DNA of 64,000 nt from Pseudophaeobacter flagellatus (GTDB taxonomy: Bacteria > Pseudomonadota > Alphaproteobacteria > Rhodobacterales > Rhodobacteraceae). The stretch's first letter is position 1; the number at the start of each line of letters is the position of its first letter. A program made the position numbers and the translations under genes. This document shows positions 53,563-62,973 of the stretch, piece after piece. The notes below the pieces were generated by a model. The model saw only the letters and a list, made by a program, of their open reading frames with translations, ran no database searches and was not told the DNA's origin. The stretch spans positions 1 through 64,000 of the forward strand of contig NZ_JAJQRG010000003.1 of NCBI RefSeq assembly GCF_021228235.1, given 5' to 3'.

Positions 53563-54651
53563 ATGTCAAAGCGTTATGAATCGCTGCAGGATTTGTTGGC
53601 CCATGGGGCTGACTGCGTCATTGATGTGCGCAGCCCTGCCGAATTTGCCGAGGATCATCTTCCGGGGGCCATCAACCTGCCTGTTCTGGACAACGAAGAA
53701 CGGGCGCAGGTCGGCACCATCTATGTGCAGGACAGCCCCTTTCGTGCCCGTAAACTTGGTGCGGCACTGGTGTTTCGCAATGCCGCCAATCACATTGAAC
53801 ACAGGCTGAGCCATCATGACGGCGGCTGGCAACCGCTGGTCTATTGCTGGCGTGGCGGTCAGCGCTCGGGCAGTTTTTCCTGGATGCTGCAACAGATCGG
53901 CTGGCGGGCAGATCTGGTCGAGGGCGGGTATCAGACCTATCGCCGCCTGGTGAAGTCTTACCTTTATGATCAGGTGCTGCCGTTTCGGCTGATCGCGCTG
54001 GATGGCTATACCGGCAGTGCCAAGACAGAGCTGTTGCAGCGCTGTCAGGCCCTGGGTGCACAGATGCTTGATCTGGAGGGGCTGGCCAATCATCGCGGCT
54101 CTTTGCTGGGGGCGATGTCGGATCCACAGCCGAGCCAAAAGGGATTTGAAAGCGCCCTGGCACAGGCGCTGGTGCCGATGGACCCGGCGCGCCCGGTTCT
54201 GGTCGAGGCCGAGTCGAGCAAGGTTGGTGCCCGCATCATTCCACCCAGCCTGTGGCGTGCGATGAAACAGGCCCCCCGGATCGAGGTCAGCGCCCCCAGT
54301 GCAGCCCGCTGCCAATATCTGACCCAGGTTTATGATGATATCCTGTCGGATACACAGCGCTTGCAACAGAAGCTTGGGTATCTGCGGGGGCATCACGCAA
54401 ATGCGGTGATAGATCACTGGTTTGACCTGATTGCGGCGGGGGACAAGGCAGCGCTGACCCTGGCCCTGATGCAGGATCACTATGACCCTGCCTATCAAAA
54501 ATCGCGCCGTATCAATGGTTTGCCGCCTCTCGCTGAGGTGGGTCTGGGGCAGATGACCCAGGCAGATCTGGACCGCGCCGCGCAACAGATATGCGACCTT
54601 ATGGCCGCCCCGGCACAGCGCCCTAAAGGCGGCGCTATTAAACCAGCATAA
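53563..54651 (+). CDS. mnmH: tRNA 2-selenouridine synthase
   Basis: The 362-residue protein has an N-terminal rhodanese domain with Cys95 in VYCWRGGQRSGS and a P-loop domain with GYTGSAKTELL near residues 146-156. It replaces sulfur with selenium at the tRNA wobble uridine, using selenophosphate from SelD. It is convergent with selD, and the two coding ends overlap by 14 nt (54638-54651). The two form a dedicated selenouridine module. Confidence 0.95.
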   Translation: MSKRYESLQDLLAHGADCVIDVRSPAEFAEDHLPGAINLPVLDNEERAQVGTIYVQDSPFRARKLGAALVFRNAANHIEHRLSHHDGGWQPLVYCWRGGQRSGSFSWMLQQIGWRADLVEGGYQTYRRLVKSYLYDQVLPFRLIALDGYTGSAKTELLQRCQALGAQMLDLEGLANHRGSLLGAMSDPQPSQKGFESALAQALVPMDPARPVLVEAESSKVGARIIPPSLWRAMKQAPRIEVSAPSAARCQYLTQVYDDILSDTQRLQQKLGYLRGHHANAVIDHWFDLIAAGDKAALTLALMQDHYDPAYQKSRRINGLPPLAEVGLGQMTQADLDRAAQQICDLMAAPAQRPKGGAIKPA

Positions 54652-56827
54652 GGCCGGGCGCACCAGCCTTCAGGCGGCCGATGCGTGCTGCATCAAAGCC
54701 AGCGGCGCGCAGGTCCTGCAGTTTGTCTTCTGCTTCATCCGGGGCCAGCGCGGCTAGCAGCCCGCCAGCGGTTTGCGGATCAAACAGCAGATCAACCTCG
54801 GGGCGGTGTGGCAAGTCGGGGGCGAGGGCGCGGTTGTCTTCAAACAGGGAGGATCGGATGCCATGCGCGCTGAGCGTGGCAGCCCCCTGCATCAGTGGCA
54901 CTGCGGCAAGATCCAGCTGGGCAGCCAGGCCCGAGGCCTCGCAGATCCCCAAGAGATGCCCGGCAAGGCCAAAGCCGGTGACATCGGTCATCGCATGGGC
55001 CGAAGCCAAGATCCGGGAGGCCGCGCCCTGGGGCTGCACCATCCGCGCCAAAGCCGCTGCCACCCAGGCGCCCTTGGCCGCGCCCAGCATCTCGGCGGCC
55101 ATGATCACGCCCGACCCAATAGGTTTGGTCAGGATCAGCACATCGCCGGGCTGCGCCCCGCCCAGGGTCACAGGCGGGCTGTCACAGAGGCCGGTGACGG
55201 TGAAGCCAATCGACAGCTCATCCCCGAGAGAGGTATGACCGCCGATGATATCAGCCCCGGCGTCCTGAAATACCTGCGTCGCAGCGCCCATGATTTCGGC
55301 CAGGCTGCGCTGTTGCAGCGCCGGGGACAGGCGCGGCAGGATCAGATTGGCAGTGGCCACCTGTGGCGCGGCAGCCATGGCCCAGATATCTCCAAGCGCA
55401 TGCACCGCAGCAATTCGAGCCATGACCTCGGGGTCGAGTGTCGAGGCGCGCAGATGATCGGTGGTGATCACCTGCTGCGCGCCACCGGTTTGCACCAGTG
55501 CGGCGTCATCGCCGGGCAGTGGCGTCACATCGCTGCGCCGTGCTGCTGCCAGGCCTGTAAGCGCCCCGCGCAGGGCAGCGCGCCCCGCCTTGGCTCCACA
55601 GCCACCGCACATGGGTTTGTCGCCCAGGATGGCAGGCAGATCATGGGTATGTTCCGGTGGCAGGCTGGCCGTGGGCATCTGGGGCAGGTTGCGAAACTGA
55701 TCCATAAAGGCCCGGTCGATCCGGTCTTTCCAGTGCCAGACCAGAGCGCCGGAAAATTGTAGCCCGAAGCGCTGGCCCAGGGCCTCGGTCTTGCCCAGCG
55801 AGATCAGCTTTAGATAGTCCTTTTGCGGCTGATATTTGCGCAGCGGATCCTGGGTCAGCTGGGCGCGCAGATTGTGATAGAGAATGGGGGCCTGACGCAC
55901 TGCATAGACCCCGGCCTTGGGGCGCGGCGTGGCGGTCATATGGGCGCAGTCCCCTGCCGCAAAGACCCCCGGAACAGAGCTTTGCAGGGTTTCGTCCACC
56001 TTGATAAAGCCATCCTGCAGCGCCAGTCCGCTCTGGGCGATCCAGTCCTGCGGGCGGGCACCAGCGGCACCGGTGGTGAAATCTGACAGCACTGTTCGGC
56101 CATCTTCCAGCTGGATGTGGTCGGCTTCAATCCGGGCGACCGCGGTGTTTTCCACCAGCGTGACCCGGCGTTCGCAAAAGGCCCGCAGCAGGCGGCGGCG
56201 CAGATCGGGGCTGGCCTGCCCCAATACCCTTCGGCTGTCGATCAGGCTGGCCTGGCCCAGCCGCCCCTGCTGCGCCAGCGCGTAGGCCATGGCCAGGATC
56301 AGCTCGGCTCCGGCGACGCCGCCACCGATCACCGCGATATTGGCCGCCGGGCTTGATGCCCTCGCGTGATCCGCCTGCGTCTGGCGGAATTGATCCCAGG
56401 TCCGGGCAAAGCCACCAAGCGGTTTGGCCGGCAGACCGTAGCGCGCAAAACCGGGTAGATCGGGCATGTCAGAGGTGATGCCCACATCCAAAGAGGCCAG
56501 GTCATAGGCAATGGGCGCACGCCCCGACACCTGCACCTGTCGGGCCACTGGATCCATCGCCGTTGCCGCCCCCAGAACCAGTCGGGCCCCGGCAAAGCGC
56601 GCCAGTTTGACCAGATCAATATCCAGCTCATCGCGCTGGTAATGGCCGGCCACAAAGCCCGGCAACATGCCGGAATAGGGGGCGCTGGGGCCAGGGTTGA
56701 TCAGGGTCAGGCGGGCCCCTGCCAGCGGGCGCATCCCCCATTTCAACAGCAAGAGAGCATGCGCATGCCCGCCGCCAATCAAAACCACATCTTTGGTTGC
56801 CGGTAGAGGGGGGGTATGCATCTGCAT
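54638..56827 (-). CDS. selD: Selenophosphate synthetase fused to an NDH-like FAD domain
   Basis: The 729-residue fusion has an N-terminal FAD/NAD(P) oxidoreductase half (about 1-395). It carries VVLIGGGHAHALLL at the start, NIAVIGGGVAGAELIL near 165-180, and GVFAAGDCAHM near 290. The C-terminal SelD half starts near 400, with CGGCGAK placing Cys410 and Lys413 at the catalytic positions (no Sec codon), then GDDAALV and GGHTSLGDE. It makes selenophosphate for MnmH. The redox half may handle selenium supply or reduction. The first codon may be the ATG 6 nt later. Confidence 0.93.
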   Translation of the reverse strand: MQMHTPPLPATKDVVLIGGGHAHALLLLKWGMRPLAGARLTLINPGPSAPYSGMLPGFVAGHYQRDELDIDLVKLARFAGARLVLGAATAMDPVARQVQVSGRAPIAYDLASLDVGITSDMPDLPGFARYGLPAKPLGGFARTWDQFRQTQADHARASSPAANIAVIGGGVAGAELILAMAYALAQQGRLGQASLIDSRRVLGQASPDLRRRLLRAFCERRVTLVENTAVARIEADHIQLEDGRTVLSDFTTGAAGARPQDWIAQSGLALQDGFIKVDETLQSSVPGVFAAGDCAHMTATPRPKAGVYAVRQAPILYHNLRAQLTQDPLRKYQPQKDYLKLISLGKTEALGQRFGLQFSGALVWHWKDRIDRAFMDQFRNLPQMPTASLPPEHTHDLPAILGDKPMCGGCGAKAGRAALRGALTGLAAARRSDVTPLPGDDAALVQTGGAQQVITTDHLRASTLDPEVMARIAAVHALGDIWAMAAAPQVATANLILPRLSPALQQRSLAEIMGAATQVFQDAGADIIGGHTSLGDELSIGFTVTGLCDSPPVTLGGAQPGDVLILTKPIGSGVIMAAEMLGAAKGAWVAAALARMVQPQGAASRILASAHAMTDVTGFGLAGHLLGICEASGLAAQLDLAAVPLMQGAATLSAHGIRSSLFEDNRALAPDLPHRPEVDLLFDPQTAGGLLAALAPDEAEDKLQDLRAAGFDAARIGRLKAGAPGLMLV

Positions 56828-56837
56828 CTATACCTTG

Positions 56838-56889
56838 CCTGTGTTGTGCGGCCTGTGTTGTGTGGCCTGTTTTGTGCCACCTGTGTCTT
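56838..56889. repeat. 14-bp tandem repeat upstream of selD
   Basis: The unit CCTGTGTTGTGCGG is repeated as CCTGTGTTGTGTGG, CCTGTTTTGTGCCA and a partial fourth copy. The array starts 11 bp before the selD start codon, within its leader. It may affect selD translation or transcription. Confidence 0.75.
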
Positions 56890-56941
56890 GATACCTGCGG
56901 CGGTATCTTCTGCCCGTGCGGTGCGGCGGTGCGATGTCGGC

Positions 56942-57316
56942 TCAGTCCTGCTCTGGGTGCGGTTCAATCACGGTATGAGTGGCCCAATTGCTGTCATCTG
57001 CAGGGGGGGGCAGGCTGTCCTTTGTTTCATGCCGGTGCAGGTGGACCTTGGCAATAAACAACGCCGTGACAGGGGCGGTCAGAAACAGGAACAGGGTGAT
57101 CATCAGCTCATGCAACGAGACAGAGCCCTCGACGGTCAGCCCATGCACCATAGAGGCCAGCAGAACCCCTCCAACGCCCAGCGTCGTGGCCTTGGTCGGT
57201 GCATGCAGGCGCGACATCGGATCGTTCAACTTTAGCAGGCCGAAAGAGCCAACAAAGCCAAAGACGCCAGACATAATCAAAAAGCCCGCGATCAGATATT
57301 CAAAAATCATGTCCAT
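56942..57316 (-). CDS. mrpG: Mrp antiporter subunit G
   Basis: The 124-residue protein has three membrane helices: LIAGFLIMSGVFGFVGSFGL, LGVGGVLLASMVHGL and LFLFLTAPVTALFI. RLHAPTKATTLGVGG is the signature of MnhG/PhaG proteins. It is the last gene of the mrp operon, 12 bp after mrpF. It assembles into the multi-subunit Na+(K+)/H+ antiporter. Confidence 0.93.
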   Translation of the reverse strand: MDMIFEYLIAGFLIMSGVFGFVGSFGLLKLNDPMSRLHAPTKATTLGVGGVLLASMVHGLTVEGSVSLHELMITLFLFLTAPVTALFIAKVHLHRHETKDSLPPPADDSNWATHTVIEPHPEQD

Positions 57317-57328
57317 GGCTGGCTCCTG

Positions 57329-57598
57329 TTACTCGATGATATTGCCGCGCAGAATAAAGCGCGCATAGGCCACGGTAGAAACAAAGCCGAGCATGGCGAT
57401 GATCAGGGAGGCCTCGAAATAGATCTCGCTGCCCAGGGAAATCCCATAGAGGATCATCAGTGCCAGCGCATTGATGAACATGGCATCCAGGGCCAGGATG
57501 CGATCGGCAATTTCGGCGGCGGAGATGATCTTCCACAGGTTCATCAGTATCGCGAGGGCAAAACAGACAAAGGCAAAAAACGTGGCAAAGGCTATCAT
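57329..57598 (-). CDS. mrpF: Mrp antiporter subunit F
   Basis: The 89-residue small subunit has three hydrophobic helices. ADRILALDAMFINALALMIL is the conserved core of MnhF/PhaF. Its start overlaps the mrpE stop by 4 nt. Confidence 0.93.
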   Translation of the reverse strand: MIAFATFFAFVCFALAILMNLWKIISAAEIADRILALDAMFINALALMILYGISLGSEIYFEASLIIAMLGFVSTVAYARFILRGNIIE

Positions 57599-58092
57599 TC
57601 AAAGATCTCCATCAGGCGGCGCTCGTATCGCTGTTTGATCGAATCGCGGACGGCATCCGGGTCGCTGGCATCCAGACAATGCACCAAGAGCGCGTGCCCC
57701 TCGGCAGAGACATCCGCCGAGACGGTGCCGGGGGTCATGGTGATGGTTCCGGCCAGTACGGTAATCGCTTCTGGTGTGCGCAGATCCAGCGGCACCGCAA
57801 TCCAGGCCGGGCGGCGCTTGCTGTTGGGTTTGAATACCACGATACGCGCCACCACCACATTGGCAACGATAATATCATAAAGCACCAAAAGGATGTAGGC
57901 AGCAATCTTCAGCGGTTTCTTCATCCGCATCTGATTGGGCCAATAGGGCTGGGTCAGAAAAGGGATCCCGATCCCCAGCAAAAAGCCAAAGACCAGGGAA
58001 TTCAGCGTCCAGGTACTGGTCAACAGCACCCAGGCGATGGTCAAGAGTAGGGTCAGGATCGGATGCGGCACCAGCCGCTGCAGCAGTTTCAT
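57595..58092 (-). CDS. mrpE: Mrp antiporter subunit E
   Basis: The 165-residue subunit has N-terminal membrane helices (LTLLLTIAWVLLTSTW) and a cytoplasmic C-terminus with GTITMTPGTVSADVS, the hallmark of MnhE. It overlaps mrpD and mrpF by 4 nt each, indicating coupled translation. Confidence 0.95.
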   Translation of the reverse strand: MKLLQRLVPHPILTLLLTIAWVLLTSTWTLNSLVFGFLLGIGIPFLTQPYWPNQMRMKKPLKIAAYILLVLYDIIVANVVVARIVVFKPNSKRRPAWIAVPLDLRTPEAITVLAGTITMTPGTVSADVSAEGHALLVHCLDASDPDAVRDSIKQRYERRLMEIFE

Positions 58093-59675
58093 GGCGTCAC
58101 CTCTCCGAGTACGGCCCTGATGTAGGTTTCAGGTGCAAACAACTGGGCCGCCGTGGCCTCGGCGTAATGGCTGGCCGGGCCAGCAAAGACGGTCAGCGCC
58201 ACCAATCCCGCCAGCAGGGCGAAACAGGCGACAAAGGGCAGGACAGTTGCGCGCGCTGTTGGTGCCACCTTGCCATGCGCGCTGCTGTCATGGTCTTCGT
58301 GGAGCTGGTGAGGCTGATGATCTTGGGCCACAGTAGGATCGACCTCTGTCTCTGTGATGCTATGGCTTTTCCAGAACAATAGGCTGCCCGCCCGTGCCAT
58401 GCCCAAAATGGTCACTAATGAGCCGATTAGAACTGTGCCCCAGATCCACCAGACCAGATCATGGTCGCGGGCGGCATCCAGCACCAAGAGTTTCCCTAGA
58501 AAACCCGAAAGCGGCGGCATCCCCGTCAGGGCAATAGCGCCGGCAAAGAACAGCACCGCGATCAGTCCGCTTTGTGGCATCACCCGTTGGGCGGTGATCT
58601 CGATGCCCTGGCGTTCGGTCACCAGATCGGCGACCAGAAACAAGAAGGCCGCAGCCAGGGTTGAATGCACCGTATAATACAGCGCTGCCGTAACCCCTTC
58701 GGGGGTGAACAGCGCAATGGCTGTCAGCAGGGTGCCCATAGAGGTAATGGCGCCAAAGGCCACCAGCCGCCCCATCCGGTAAGACCCCAGCACACCAATT
58801 GCACCAATCATCAGGGTGATTAGGGCTGCGGGCATCAGCCAGGCCCCCGCCAGCCCCTCGGTCAGCGCCAGGTCAGGGCCAAAGACCAGCGTATACATCC
58901 GCAGGATCGCATAGGCGCCCACCTTGGTCATTATCGCAAACAGCGCCGCAATTGGCAGTGGAGCATTGGCATAAGAGGCCGGTAGCCAGAAGTGCAGCGG
59001 AATAACTGCGGCCTTGATGGCAAAGACCAATAGCAACATCACCGCGCCAACCCGCAATAGGGCACTGTCTTCGGCCGGAATTTCCGCCACCCGCACCGCC
59101 AGATCCGCCATGTTCAGCGTGCCTGTCACCGCGTAAAGCGTGCCCAGAGCAAAGAGGAACAGCGTCGACCCCAAGAGGTTGTAAACCACATATTGCATGC
59201 CCGCCTGAAAGCGGCGGGTGCCGCCCGAGTGGATCATCAACCCATAGGATGCAATCAGCAGAACCTCGAAGAAAACAAACAGGTTAAAGGCGTCTCCCGT
59301 CAGGAAAGCACCGATGATTCCCATTAGCTGAAACTGGAACAATGCATGGAAATTGGCGCCGCGTTTGTCCCAGCCCGAGCCGATGACATAGAGGTTGACC
59401 ACCAGCGCCAGCACCGAGGTCAGCAAGACCATCATCGCCGACAGACGATCCAGCACCAGAACGATGCCAAAAGGTGCGGACCAGTTTCCCAGCTCATAGA
59501 CCTGGATTTCACCGCTAGAGGCCTGCGCCGCCAGCACCAGTGAAATCGCCACCAGCAGGACGGTGCTGGCCAGCGAGAAGATCCGCATCAGGTCGAGATG
59601 GTGGCGCACCACCATGATGATAAAGGGGCCAACCAGGGCTGGCAGTACGACCGGTGCAATCAGGAAATGGTTCAT
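58089..59675 (-). CDS. mrpD: Mrp antiporter subunit D (NuoN/M-like)
   Basis: The 528-residue protein has about 14 transmembrane helices and is homologous to proton-pumping complex I subunits. FFEVLLIASYGLMIHSGG and FAIKAAVIPLHFWLPASYA contain the Glu and Lys expected in the ion path. It is coupled to mrpC and mrpE. The C-terminal His/Asp-rich segment (DHQPHQLHEDHD) near residues 453-464 is unusual and may be a metal- or pH-sensitive loop. Confidence 0.95.
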   Translation of the reverse strand: MNHFLIAPVVLPALVGPFIIMVVRHHLDLMRIFSLASTVLLVAISLVLAAQASSGEIQVYELGNWSAPFGIVLVLDRLSAMMVLLTSVLALVVNLYVIGSGWDKRGANFHALFQFQLMGIIGAFLTGDAFNLFVFFEVLLIASYGLMIHSGGTRRFQAGMQYVVYNLLGSTLFLFALGTLYAVTGTLNMADLAVRVAEIPAEDSALLRVGAVMLLLVFAIKAAVIPLHFWLPASYANAPLPIAALFAIMTKVGAYAILRMYTLVFGPDLALTEGLAGAWLMPAALITLMIGAIGVLGSYRMGRLVAFGAITSMGTLLTAIALFTPEGVTAALYYTVHSTLAAAFLFLVADLVTERQGIEITAQRVMPQSGLIAVLFFAGAIALTGMPPLSGFLGKLLVLDAARDHDLVWWIWGTVLIGSLVTILGMARAGSLLFWKSHSITETEVDPTVAQDHQPHQLHEDHDSSAHGKVAPTARATVLPFVACFALLAGLVALTVFAGPASHYAEATAAQLFAPETYIRAVLGEVTP

Positions 59676-60040
59676 GCGTCTTCCCCTTCATCTTCGGGGT
59701 GGTGTGGCATATCGATCAGATCATCGCGCGCCGACAAATAGGCCGCCAGGGCAATCATCACCACCACGGCTGTCATGCCAAAGGAAATCACGATTGCGGT
59801 CAGTACCAGCGCCTGCGGCAGCGGGTCGGTATAGGCGACATCGGCATATTTGTTCAGAATGGGGGGGGCATTGACCATCAGGCGGCCTGTGGCAAAGAGG
59901 AAGATGTTCACCCCATATGTCAGCAGTGACAGGCCAAGGATGACCGGAAAGGTGCGCCGCCGCAGGATCAGGTAGATCCCGGCTGCCGTCAGCAGCCCAA
60001 CGGCAGAGGCCACCAGGAATTCGATGCTCAAGGGATTCAT
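59672..60040 (-). CDS. mrpC: Mrp antiporter subunit C (NuoK-like)
   Basis: The 122-residue three-helix subunit is homologous to NuoK. Conserved stretches are GIYLILRRRTFPVILGLSLL and ALVLTAIVISFGMTAVVVM. It overlaps mrpD by 4 nt and lies 2 bp after mrpA. The tail is acidic (HPEDEGEDA). Confidence 0.95.
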   Translation of the reverse strand: MNPLSIEFLVASAVGLLTAAGIYLILRRRTFPVILGLSLLTYGVNIFLFATGRLMVNAPPILNKYADVAYTDPLPQALVLTAIVISFGMTAVVVMIALAAYLSARDDLIDMPHHPEDEGEDA

Positions 60041-60042
60041 CG

Positions 60043-62973
60043 TTACACTTCGCCTTTTGTGCTTGGGTCATGCGGGCCGGGGGCTTGCAGGCCAGGGTGC
60101 TTCCCCGGCGCCTGCGCCTGCAGCTGAGCCTGTTCCAGATCATCACGGGCGGGGTTGATATCCATCGCATGTTCAGATGAAATCCCCGGCTGCCAGGCAA
60201 AGCGTGCCAGGCTTTCAAGCGCCAGAAGCACCGCGCCAACCACCGCAAGGAAAACGCCCAAGTCAAACAGGGCAGCAGTGGCCCATTCAAATTCGTCCAG
60301 CGGGGGCCAATGGATATAGCCAAAGGCGCTGGTCAGGAAGGGCACACCACCAAACCAAGAGCCAAGCCCGGTGGCCGCTGCAATCAGCACCCCCGACCCG
60401 ATGGTGCCATGGTAGAACATCCGCTGCCGTTCCGAGGCCCAGCTAAAGCCCGAGGCCATATATTGCATCAGCAGGGCAATGGCTGTGATCAGCCCGGCGA
60501 TAAAGCCGCCGCCCGGCAGGTTGTGGCCGCGGAAGAAGATATAGGCCGCCACCATCAGGGCCAGTGGCATCATCACTCGCGTGGCTACAACCATCATCAT
60601 TGGGTGGGCATCGCCGGCCTGCGGCATGTCGGGTTTACGGTTGAGCAGATAGGCGCGCACCCGCGTGCCCAGAACTGCTTCGGTCAGGGCATAGATCACC
60701 AGCGCAGCAATGCCGAGCACGATGATCTCGCCAAAGGTGTCATAGCCACGGAAATCCACCAGAATGACATTCACCACATTGGTGCCGCCGCCGCCTTTGT
60801 AGGAATTGGCCAGGTGGAATTCAGAAATGCTTGGCATGGAAAAGTCGCGCAGCATCAGCATATAGATCAGCGTTGCCGCACCCAGCCCGGCGATCACCGC
60901 AATTCCACCGTCGCGCAGCCGCACCCAAAGCGGGGATTCAATGGGGCTGTCCTTGGGCATGAAGTTCAGCGCCAAGAGCAGCAGGATCATTGTCACAACC
61001 TCAACCGACAGCTGCGTCAGGGCAAGGTCGGGCGCTGACAGATAGTTAAACCCCAAAGAGACCACCAGCCCCACCACCCCGATCAGCACCAGTGAAAGCT
61101 GCCGCTGTCGGTGTTTGGCAACCACGGCCAGGGTGGCGACAATCAGGCAGAACCAGGCGATCAGGGCAATCGGGCCCTCTGTTTGCGCTAGGCGCGTTGG
61201 CGCCTGGATCGTGCCGCTGGAATAGGCGTAATAGCTTAGCGCGATGATAAACAGCATCATCACAAAGGCATAGCGGGTGATTGCCCCATTGTGCAGCCCA
61301 TCGGTGATAAGTTGCGACAGCTTGGTCAAGCCGCGCATCAGGCGATCAAAGATCTGTTTTGCCTCGGGGCGCAGCGCGGCGTTCCAGGCCGCCATCAGGG
61401 GGCGATGCAGCAGCAGTAAGAGCAACCCGCCCGCCACCGCAACCCCGGACATATAGAGCGCAGGCGTCAGCCCATGCCAGAGTTTGAGCGAATAATAGGG
61501 CAGTTCGGCGCCGCCAATCACCGCGCCTGCAGCAATTGCCACAAGCGGGCCGACCAATGTGGCCGAAAACAGCCCGATCAGAACCACCAGGATCATCAGC
61601 AGCGCTGGCCCCGCCCACATGCCAAAACCGGGATCATGCGGCTTTGCGGGGTAGTCATTGCGCGGCTGGCCCAGAAAGACATGGCCAATAAAGCGAAAGG
61701 AATAGGCCGCCGAGAACAGCGCCGCCAGCAGCGCCAGCCCCGGAACCAGATAGGCAGAACTGCCCCAATGGGTGTGCACTGTTTCTTCCAGCATCATTTC
61801 CTTGGACAGGAAGCCGTTGAACGGTGGGATGCCTGCCATGGACAGGGCGGCCACTATGGCGATGGTGGCCGTGACCGGCATCAGATGGCGTAAACCGCCA
61901 AGACGGTTGATGTCGCGGGTATGGGTCTCGTGGTCGACAATGCCTGCCGACATGAACAGCGCCGCCTTGAATGTGGCGTGGTTGATGATGTGAAACACTG
62001 CCGTCACCGCAGCGATCTTGGTGCCAAATCCCAAGAGCATGGTGATCAGTCCCAGATGGGACACGGTAGAAAAGGCCAGCAGCGCCTTCAGATCATCCTT
62101 GAACAGGGCAATCACCGCGCCCAGCAACATGGTCACCAGACCGGTGGTGGCGACAATATAGAACCACTCGGGCGTGCCCGCCAACACCGGCCAGAGCCGT
62201 GCCATCAGGAAAATCCCCGCTTTCACCATGGTTGCCGAATGCAGATAGGCAGAGACCGGGGTTGGCGCTGCCATTGCGTGCGGCAGCCAGAAGTGAAAGG
62301 GAAACTGCGCCGATTTGGTGAAACAGCCTACCAGGATCAACACCAGGGCGGGCAGATACAGCGGTGAGGCTTGGATCAGCTCTTTGTTTTGCAAGATCAC
62401 GCTCAGGTCGTAGGACCCGGTGATATTGCCAAGGATCATCATGCCCCCGATCATCGCCAGCCCGCCAGATCCGGTTACCGCCAGCGCCATGCGCGCCCCC
62501 TGGCGCCCCTCTGGCAAATGTTTCCAATAGCCGATCAGCAAAAAGGAGGACAGCGAGGTAAGTTCCCAGAACACCAGCAATAGGAGAATGTTGTCGGACA
62601 GGGTAATGCCGACCATCGCGCCTTGGAACAGCAAGAGATAGGTGTAGAACTGGCCCATCGGGTCTTCGCGCGAGAGATAAAACCGCGCATAGAGAATGAT
62701 CAAAAGACCAATACCCAGGATCATGCTGGCAAAGAGAAAGCCAAGGCCATCCAGAAAGAAGTTGGCATTCAGCCCCAGCGCAGGCAGCCAGTCGACGCCC
62801 ACTTGAATGACCTCGCCGCGAAAAATGGCTGGCGCGTGTAGCAACAGCCCGGCAAAGGCAAGAAAAGTGGTTAGACCCGCAGCCGAGGCCGAGGCATTGC
62901 GCCCGGCACGGATCAACAGGGCGGGGAAGACCGCCCCAAGAAACGGCAGGGCCGCAATCAAAAACAGGGACAC
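60043..62973 (-). CDS. mrpA: Mrp antiporter subunit A with fused B
   Basis: The 976-residue protein has a NuoL-like MrpA part (about 1-760), with LLVFWELTSLSSFLLIGYWK, then FWLPHAMAAPTPVSAYLHSA and ATFKAALFMSAGIVDHETHT. The C-terminal MrpB-type module (about 790-930) is FRGHNLPGGGFIAGLITAIA. The fusion is common in proteobacteria. It heads the operon A/B-C-D-E-F-G. The complex exports Na+ or K+ in exchange for H+ for pH and salt tolerance. Confidence 0.95.
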   Translation of the reverse strand: MSLFLIAALPFLGAVFPALLIRAGRNASASAAGLTTFLAFAGLLLHAPAIFRGEVIQVGVDWLPALGLNANFFLDGLGFLFASMILGIGLLIILYARFYLSREDPMGQFYTYLLLFQGAMVGITLSDNILLLLVFWELTSLSSFLLIGYWKHLPEGRQGARMALAVTGSGGLAMIGGMMILGNITGSYDLSVILQNKELIQASPLYLPALVLILVGCFTKSAQFPFHFWLPHAMAAPTPVSAYLHSATMVKAGIFLMARLWPVLAGTPEWFYIVATTGLVTMLLGAVIALFKDDLKALLAFSTVSHLGLITMLLGFGTKIAAVTAVFHIINHATFKAALFMSAGIVDHETHTRDINRLGGLRHLMPVTATIAIVAALSMAGIPPFNGFLSKEMMLEETVHTHWGSSAYLVPGLALLAALFSAAYSFRFIGHVFLGQPRNDYPAKPHDPGFGMWAGPALLMILVVLIGLFSATLVGPLVAIAAGAVIGGAELPYYSLKLWHGLTPALYMSGVAVAGGLLLLLLHRPLMAAWNAALRPEAKQIFDRLMRGLTKLSQLITDGLHNGAITRYAFVMMLFIIALSYYAYSSGTIQAPTRLAQTEGPIALIAWFCLIVATLAVVAKHRQRQLSLVLIGVVGLVVSLGFNYLSAPDLALTQLSVEVVTMILLLLALNFMPKDSPIESPLWVRLRDGGIAVIAGLGAATLIYMLMLRDFSMPSISEFHLANSYKGGGGTNVVNVILVDFRGYDTFGEIIVLGIAALVIYALTEAVLGTRVRAYLLNRKPDMPQAGDAHPMMMVVATRVMMPLALMVAAYIFFRGHNLPGGGFIAGLITAIALLMQYMASGFSWASERQRMFYHGTIGSGVLIAAATGLGSWFGGVPFLTSAFGYIHWPPLDEFEWATAALFDLGVFLAVVGAVLLALESLARFAWQPGISSEHAMDINPARDDLEQAQLQAQAPGKHPGLQAPGPHDPSTKGEV

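Noticed and set aside
53566-54663. 365-codon minus frame opposite mnmH
   Set aside because: Antisense shadow; MnmH motifs on the plus strand are complete.
54773-55762. 329-codon plus frame opposite selD
   Set aside because: Antisense shadow of the SelD domain without any protein-like features.
54638-56827. Possible selenocysteine in SelD
   Set aside because: The catalytic position is an ordinary Cys codon (Cys410) and there is no in-frame TGA at the site.
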